In this document: positions 51,501-56,381 of the stretch, piece after piece | Layout of the letters: every line of letters starts with the position of its first letter | Position numbering within the stretch: the first letter of the stretch is position 1 | Assembly: GCA_944351415.1 (NCBI GenBank) | Contig: CALVPQ010000008.1 | Location: 1-56,381, forward strand | Reading direction: 5' to 3' | Length of the DNA: 56,381 nucleotides | Source: an uncultured Clostridia bacterium | GTDB taxonomy: Bacteria > Bacillota > Clostridia > Christensenellales > UBA1242 | The notes under the pieces: generated by a model | Told to the model about the DNA's origin: nothing | The model's database searches: none | What the model saw: only the letters and a program-made list of their open reading frames with translations | Made by a program: the position numbers and the translations under genes

Positions 51501-53156
51501 TTATAATGGCAAATCTTTCTTGTCAAAGCGGAAGATGCCGATTATAAAGGTTACTATTCCTATGGCTAGAAGGATTCCAAATTTCCATAGATAGCTCAGC
51601 GAGCCTGTCATTATTGCTGTGATATCGTAGAGTGTGATTATTGAAAGATAATTAAAGAAATTCATTGCTGAAATTCTCATGGCTGATGGTATTACATTTG
51701 AACCAAATAGTCCTAGGATTGTGCATACAAGAGAAAATATTGTTATTCCGCCACCTATGCCCATTGAAAATTTTGTTCTATTGAATATTGCTGAGCACAT
51801 ATAACAAAAACCAGCAAAGGCAAACATTGTTAAAAATGCACCTAAATTATAAAGCAAAATTTGCCCATAATTTATTGCAAAAGCATTTCCGCCTGAAATC
51901 CAAACTGCTATTACACTTGTTATAGTTAAAAGTGCAAACATTGCAAAAAGTGCAACAATTAAGTATACCATCTGTGTTACTGCAACCGTTCTACGTTTGG
52001 TTGGAGTTGAAAGAACATAAGCCATTGAACCTGAATCTACCTGACCTGCAAGCAAGCCATTTGCCGTCATAATAACAAATACCATTGGAAGCAAAAGCCC
52101 TGCAATACGGTAGAAAATTGAACCAATAATAAGACTATAAATATCCATATTCCCAAGTTCGCTTAGCGCAACTTCAACATTATCTGGTATTTGGTCCGAA
52201 ATACTTGCGGTTGCTTCAGTGTATGCCTGTTCTTCTGCACCTTCTGCATCTCCAAGTTCGGCAAGCCAAAGCTCGTAAGTGCTGATTGCTGTGTTTGAAA
52301 GCACTTTAACTGTGACTGCATAAAACTCAGCATTCTCCTGTGCCTCTTCTATTGCCATTCCGCCTGCTATTGACTGTGTGTAGTAAGTTTGATATGTCAC
52401 GTCATACATCATCTGATTTACTGCTGTGCTGGCTGCTTCTTTGTATGGCTGGGCATCAAATTCACCTTCTGTCGCTATATATGATGCCATTGCCTGTTCA
52501 ACCATTGTGCGAGTAAGGTTTGCAGAATATATGGCAATTTCTTCTGTTGCTGATTGCTGTTCTAATGCTTGGGTATAAGCACCTTGATAAATAAGTGATA
52601 AATATGATTCCTTTAAAAGTGCTTTGGTTTTATCAACAAATTCTGCATCTTGGTCTGTGAATCTGTCTTGGTCGTAGTTTGTGAAGAGCGAAGTAAGAAA
52701 GCCAACAATTTGGTCATCTGTTAAAAATGAAAATTGTGGAGCTAAACTAACCATAAATTTAAGTTCTTCTACTGTTTGTTCTCTTATGCTTTCAAGTACT
52801 TCCCCTGTTGGTTCTTGCCCAGTTGTATCTCTGTATTCATCTATTGCCTTGATATAGGGCGATAAGATATAATTATAGACAGAGCCAGCCGTACTTTCAT
52901 CTATATTTTGAAAAGTTCCTTCAAGTTCAACAGAAGATAAATATAAATTATAACTATCTATTGAATTTTCCTTAAAATAAGCTTGTTGGTCAGCTTGTGT
53001 GAAAACATCTTTCAGCGAATCACGTATGTCGTTTATTCCTAAATTACCAAGCACAACAATAACTATTGCAAGCATGATAATCGTTGGTAATGTCACGCAT
53101 AACCACTTTACCCAATTTGCTTTCATTGACTGCTTAAATAGTGCTTTACTAAACAT
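51501..53156 (-). CDS. ABC-2-type transporter permease with large extracytoplasmic domain
   Basis: A 551-residue membrane protein. One helix near residues 18-40 is followed by an about 300-residue soluble loop (about 42-340) rich in Gln, Ser, Thr and acidic residues, and then five or six helices in the C-terminal 210 residues (ending FIIGIFRFDKKDLPL). This is the shape of ABC-2 exporters whose loop lies outside the cell. The start overlaps the upstream ATPase gene by 8 nt. Its last 27 nt are part of the 894-bp duplication. Substrate unknown. Confidence 0.85.
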   Translation of the reverse strand: MFSKALFKQSMKANWVKWLCVTLPTIIMLAIVIVVLGNLGINDIRDSLKDVFTQADQQAYFKENSIDSYNLYLSSVELEGTFQNIDESTAGSVYNYILSPYIKAIDEYRDTTGQEPTGEVLESIREQTVEELKFMVSLAPQFSFLTDDQIVGFLTSLFTNYDQDRFTDQDAEFVDKTKALLKESYLSLIYQGAYTQALEQQSATEEIAIYSANLTRTMVEQAMASYIATEGEFDAQPYKEAASTAVNQMMYDVTYQTYYTQSIAGGMAIEEAQENAEFYAVTVKVLSNTAISTYELWLAELGDAEGAEEQAYTEATASISDQIPDNVEVALSELGNMDIYSLIIGSIFYRIAGLLLPMVFVIMTANGLLAGQVDSGSMAYVLSTPTKRRTVAVTQMVYLIVALFAMFALLTITSVIAVWISGGNAFAINYGQILLYNLGAFLTMFAFAGFCYMCSAIFNRTKFSMGIGGGITIFSLVCTILGLFGSNVIPSAMRISAMNFFNYLSIITLYDITAIMTGSLSYLWKFGILLAIGIVTFIIGIFRFDKKDLPL

Positions 53157-54363
53157 TCTCCTTCTCCTTTTCTAATTTAAACTTTGTCTTTTCCTCTCTT
53201 CTTTGTTGTTTTAAGCGTAGTTTTCTATCTTTTTTCCCTGTTTTAAGAAATTCCTTTTTAATATGTGAGAACTCTTTATTTTGAACTTTATCTGCCCTTT
53301 TTCTTGCTTTCTCTTTTTTCTTATTAAAGAACTTTTCATTCTTTTCAGTAATATCTTCCTGTTTTTCAACCTTTTTATGTGCTAGTTTTTCTTTTTTAAG
53401 TTCTTCTGCAGATAGTTCTGCTTTTTTCTTTTTCTCTTCTTCACGTTTTTTCTCTTCTTCTTGTCTTACATACTCTTTTGCAAGAATTTCTTTGAAATGT
53501 TTTTCAAGATTATATTTAACTTCTGAAATAAATTTTAAATGGTAATTTTTAAGTGTATTAAACAGTCTATTTATGTTTTTATCGTAAACCCTAATTGTGA
53601 CTTGATTGTATTTTTCTTGGTCTCGAACAATCTCATACTTAAGTCTTTTAAATTTTAAATAATCTTCTCTTGACAAAAATTCAACCTTAAAGGTTTTATA
53701 TGGAAGATTTGTAAGCTCTTTCATATCTGCAATATCTACTATTCTTCCGTTAAATATTAATGCCACTCTATCACAAACACCTTCAAGCTCGTCAAACATT
53801 TGACTGCTCATTAGAATTGTTTTTCCCTTTTTCTTCTCGGCGAGCAAAAGTTCAACAAAAGTTTCTCGCATAAGTGGGTCGAGCCCTGTGCTTGGCTCGT
53901 CTAAAATTAAAATATCTTTATCTGCCATAAATGCTGCAACTATAGCAGTTTTTTGTTTCATACCCTTGCTCATGCGCTTTAAGTTTGCCGAAGTGTCGAG
54001 TTGCAATCTTTCAACCAAATAATTTGCAAAGCTCATGTCTTTGATACCTAAAAGCTCTGCTTGTGCTTTTAAAAAAGTTGTGCCATCTTTAAGGTCTGGG
54101 AAAGCTATTTCGCCTGGCACGTATTCAACATACTTCTTAATTTCGCAGGCATCTTTCCATGCATCAAGCCCTAGAACAGTTATATTGCCTTGCTTTGCCT
54201 TTAAAAAGCCCATAATATGCCTTATAGTTGTTGTTTTACCACTACCGTTAGTTCCAACAAAGCCAAATGTTTCGCCTTTTTTCACACTAAAGCTTAGGTC
54301 AAAAACACCTTTGCCATCTCCATAATCCTTTGTAAGGTGTTCTACTTTAATTACATCTTCCAT
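53149..54363 (-). CDS. ABC transporter ATP-binding protein with long basic C-terminal tail
   Basis: A 404-residue ABC ATPase. Walker A is GTNGSGKTT at residues 37-45, the signature region is RMSKGMKQKTAIV, Walker B with D-loop is ILILDEPSTGLD, and the H-loop position reads SSQMFDE, with Gln in place of the usual His. After the nucleotide-binding domain (about 230 residues) comes a small domain, then an about 110-residue extremely charged Lys/Glu/Arg coiled coil (from about residue 295) with no family resemblance. It is paired with the ATPase at 54363 and the permease at 51501; the start overlaps the previous stop by 1 nt. Confidence 0.88.
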   Translation of the reverse strand: MEDVIKVEHLTKDYGDGKGVFDLSFSVKKGETFGFVGTNGSGKTTTIRHIMGFLKAKQGNITVLGLDAWKDACEIKKYVEYVPGEIAFPDLKDGTTFLKAQAELLGIKDMSFANYLVERLQLDTSANLKRMSKGMKQKTAIVAAFMADKDILILDEPSTGLDPLMRETFVELLLAEKKKGKTILMSSQMFDELEGVCDRVALIFNGRIVDIADMKELTNLPYKTFKVEFLSREDYLKFKRLKYEIVRDQEKYNQVTIRVYDKNINRLFNTLKNYHLKFISEVKYNLEKHFKEILAKEYVRQEEEKKREEEKKKKAELSAEELKKEKLAHKKVEKQEDITEKNEKFFNKKKEKARKRADKVQNKEFSHIKKEFLKTGKKDRKLRLKQQRREEKTKFKLEKEKENV

Positions 54364-55313
54364 TAGAATGCACCCCCATAGTGTTTATCCTCTTTATAAA
54401 ATTGCATAAAATAATCTTCAAGTGTAAATTTAACTTGAGTAAATGTTTTAACATTATATCCACTTATTATTTCAACAAAACTATTAATATCCTTGTCATT
54501 AACAGCAACTATGGCAGTTAAATTTTCTTTATTGCTATCTCTAACTGCAATCTTTTTGATATTTACTGTGTTTTTACGAAGTTTTGGCATATTTGCAATA
54601 AATTTTTCAAAATCTTTGACATCTTTAAACTCAACACAAAAGTTTTTGTTTTCATTATGAGTTATGTAGCTTGTGTCAAATTCTGAAACAATTCTTCCAT
54701 CTTTTATTATGGCTATGCGGTCACAAGTGGCTTCAACTTCGTTAAATATATGAGAAGATAGAAGGATTGTTTTTCCACGTTTCTTCTCGTCCTTAACAAA
54801 ATCTATAAAGGTTTGTTGCATAACAGGGTCAAGCCCACTTGTGGGCTCATCTAAGATAAGCACTTCAGGGTCATGCATAAAAGCGGTTATTATTGCAAGT
54901 TTACGCTTATCACCAAGGCTCATCTTTTTTGTTTCAATAAAAGGGTCTAGTTTAAATTTTTCAAGAAGGTAATCAAGACGTTCTTTGTTCTCAACTTTTC
55001 TTAAGCTCCACATCATCTTTATAAATTCCCAGCCTGTGAGTCCTTTTGGAAGTGCTATTTCCCCTGGAAGATAACCAATTCTATCAAGAATTTTATAGTA
55101 ATTTTTAAAAGTTTCTAGCCCAAAGACCTTGATTTCTCCCTTTTGTGGGCGAGAAAAACCCATGATATGCCTGATGGTGGTTGATTTTCCTGCACCATTA
55201 GGACCTAAAAAACCAAATACTTCACCTTGTTTTACAGAAAAAGAGACATCAAAAACACCCCTGCCGTGGCCATAGTCTTGTGTTAAAGAATCAACTACAA
55301 TTATATTTTCCAT
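54363..55313 (-). CDS. ABC transporter ATP-binding protein
   Basis: A 316-residue ABC ATPase, the first gene of the exporter operon. Walker A is GPNGAGKST at residues 37-45, the signature region KMSLGDKRKLAI, Walker B VLILDEPTSGLD, and the H-loop SSHIFNE with the conserved His. A C-terminal accessory domain of about 80 residues follows. ATG 55313 has GGTGG about 5 nt upstream; the frame continues 5 codons upstream to a TTG. With the second, atypical ATPase it likely forms a heterodimeric ABC exporter with the permease at 51501. Confidence 0.9.
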   Translation of the reverse strand: MENIIVVDSLTQDYGHGRGVFDVSFSVKQGEVFGFLGPNGAGKSTTIRHIMGFSRPQKGEIKVFGLETFKNYYKILDRIGYLPGEIALPKGLTGWEFIKMMWSLRKVENKERLDYLLEKFKLDPFIETKKMSLGDKRKLAIITAFMHDPEVLILDEPTSGLDPVMQQTFIDFVKDEKKRGKTILLSSHIFNEVEATCDRIAIIKDGRIVSEFDTSYITHNENKNFCVEFKDVKDFEKFIANMPKLRKNTVNIKKIAVRDSNKENLTAIVAVNDKDINSFVEIISGYNVKTFTQVKFTLEDYFMQFYKEDKHYGGAF

Positions 55314-55328
55314 TTTAACCACCCCCAA

Positions 55329-55809
55329 AATCCTTATGATGCTCTTTTTATTTTTATTCTTTAACGAATTTTTATGTTTTTCATTAAGAAAAGTTATTTA
55401 ATCCATTATGTAAATTTATTATAACAAAAAAGAAATTAAAAACAAATCTTTTGAAGCTCTTTATGCCTAATTTTTATAAATAAAAATCTATACATACTTA
55501 ACTCTAATCAAATAGTAAACACATAAAGCCTTAAAAAAAATAAAAGGTGTTTTGAAATTATTTATTAAATTAAACTATTTGTAAAATTAAATAAAAAATG
55601 CAAATATTTATTTGAAATACTTGCATTAAAAAAATTATTCAATTTATGTGTTTCTTAATATGCAATTTGATACAAACTTATCAATTATTATTAGGTTATA
55701 AAAAATTATTCATGATAGACAAACACTAAGCAAGATTTTTTATGAAAATTGCTTAAAATCAAATTGAAAGATAAAAAATTTTAAAAAATTTAAACAAAAT
55801 ATAATAATT
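55329..55809. other. A/T-rich gap with one terminator
   Basis: No gene found. A hairpin ATGCAA with TTGCAT plus inner pairs (55598-55626) is followed by a T-run on the minus strand at about 55592-55597; it would end the transcript of the gene at 55810. The remainder is A/T-rich without repeats or a cloverleaf element. Confidence 0.6.
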
Positions 55810-56181
55810 TTATTTTTCTTTTAACTTGCTTTGAACTTGAATATAAGATATTGCTATAACAAAATAGTTATAATCCCAATAAGCTATATATTCATTTGTT
55901 TCCATCATTAGAATATTATCATCGGTAATAGAAACGTTAACTGTTTTTAAATCATTTCTAAGCTTTTCTATTTCTTCTTTACTGAAATCATAATCAGCAA
56001 GAGTAGCACCACCATCAAAAATAAACACTCTGTCACTTTGTTCAACTACAAAGACAGGTAAACTGGTGGAAGTGCCTAAAAAAGTAAGCCCTGTATCAAT
56101 AAAGTATAGTTTTTCATTTTGCTTAACTATTTTATCCTTTCCAATATACCTTTCAAGATTTTCTATACATTCTTTAATCAT
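55810..56181 (-). CDS. Small unknown protein, DUF1828-like
   Basis: A 123-residue soluble protein. The pattern LPVFVVEQSDRVFIFDGGATLADY near residues 40-63, followed by an acidic helix and a C-terminal helical segment with YWDYNYFVIAISYIQ, resembles small DUF1828-type proteins, which have an 'I.l.D.g.tl..l' hairpin. AGGAGG precedes the ATG. The gene at 56275-56381 is a paralogue on the same strand, and the gene at 34010 may be a distant relative. Function unknown. The T-run terminator near 55592 ends the transcript. Confidence 0.6.
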   Translation of the reverse strand: MIKECIENLERYIGKDKIVKQNEKLYFIDTGLTFLGTSTSLPVFVVEQSDRVFIFDGGATLADYDFSKEEIEKLRNDLKTVNVSITDDNILMMETNEYIAYWDYNYFVIAISYIQVQSKLKEK

Positions 56182-56274
56182 TTTTTACCTCCTATTGATT
56201 TTTTCTGTATATTTTTACTTTTTTTGTGTAGATTTTTAATTTTAAAAATTAATGTTATAAGAACTTTAGTTATG

Positions 56275-56381
56275 TTAGCGCAAGGCATCTGTTATTATTG
56301 GCTTAGCCATCGCTCCCCTTAAGAAGCAAAACATCTGAATGTAGGATATAGCAGTGACAAAGGTGTTATAGTCTTGATAAA
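56275..56381 (-). CDS. 3' end of a paralogue of the 55810 gene (partial)
   Basis: A partial minus-strand frame entering from the right edge and stopping at TAA 56275-56277. The last 34 residues include YQDYNTFVTAISYIQ, which aligns with YWDYNYFVIAISYIQ of the neighbour, then a different tail of about 19 residues. So the two small genes are tandem paralogues and the neighbour is preceded by another copy. The start is outside the window. Confidence 0.7.
   Translation of the reverse strand, partial: YQDYNTFVTAISYIQMFCFLRGAMAKPIITDALR

Larger units (their letters stand above)
49740..51527. repeat. Exact 894-bp tandem duplication (two copies)
   Basis: Copy 1 is 49740-50633 and copy 2 is 50634-51527. 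The two lipoprotein genes have identical proteins and identical flanks over the full unit. The unit includes the gene, its ribosome binding site and upstream region, and the last 27 nt of the ABC permease gene, so a permease 3' remnant sits at 50607-50633. The lack of any difference I could see suggests a very recent duplication, or an assembly artefact. Confidence 0.93.

Overview
The window is AT-rich, gene-dense bacterial chromosome. It looks like an uncultured low-GC Bacillota (Clostridia-type) organism. The evidence is gene content typical of that phylum: RNase J, a DnaD-like/DnaI-like replication loader pair, a T-box leader on a tyrosyl-tRNA synthetase operon, an EndoA/MazF toxin, AcpS, YolD with a Y-family polymerase, a secG-rnr-smpB-ssrA cluster, and AGGAG-type ribosome binding sites. 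There are no phage genes, no transposase and no CRISPR array. Species cannot be named from the sequence.

Layout, left to right. 0.1-6 kb, minus strand: zinc-ribbon acidic protein, tsaB-tsaE (t6A tRNA modification), PAP2 phosphatase, O-methyltransferase, RNase J, membrane protein. 6-16 kb: greA, DUF378 protein, a 27-residue membrane peptide, rlmH, two CPBP membrane proteases, tadA, SHOCT protein, SDR, groES-groEL, SPOR-like protein. 16-25 kb: BspA-type surface protein broken by an amber codon, M1 peptidase, DnaD/DnaI-like pair, MBL hydrolase, a duplicated N-formylglutamate-amidohydrolase-like protein, tRNA-Trp, HAD nucleotidase. 25-31 kb, minus strand: mazF with an overlapping partner, acpS-recX, a short YigZ, and a tyrosine T-box operon encoding an alkaline-phosphatase-superfamily enzyme and a GNAT-TyrRS fusion. 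31-41 kb: Fe-S scaffold-like/GGGtGRT pair, ung, an acidic coiled-coil membrane protein, tmRNA, smpB, rnr, secG, SIMPL protein. 41-49.7 kb: cupin, YolD/Y-family polymerase, GNAT, tRNA-Pro, tRNA-Gly, orphan trpF, and a glmS / glmU-C-terminal-domain / glmM amino-sugar locus. 49.7-56.4 kb: an exact 894-bp tandem duplication of a lipoprotein gene behind a two-ATPase ABC exporter, then two paralogous small unknown genes.

The most unusual feature is a family of nine intergenic elements, about 85-99 bp each (E1 6097, E2 11173, E3 17724, E4 19523, E5 24490, E6 33082, E7 36961, E8 41038, E9 45474; perhaps a decayed tenth at 44662). Each has a perfect 10-13 bp outer stem enclosing three consecutive hairpins with 2-5 nt loops, like a cloverleaf or four-way junction. 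The primary sequence differs in every copy but the pairing is kept. I know no named family with this architecture.

A second genome-wide signal is a set of start codons exactly 5-6 nt downstream of a TATAAT-like -10 box with no ribosome binding site (PAP2, CPBP, tadA, M1 peptidase, recX, ung, trpF). This predicts leaderless mRNAs. Start sites were chosen from Shine-Dalgarno positions or these promoter arrangements, and no database search was possible.
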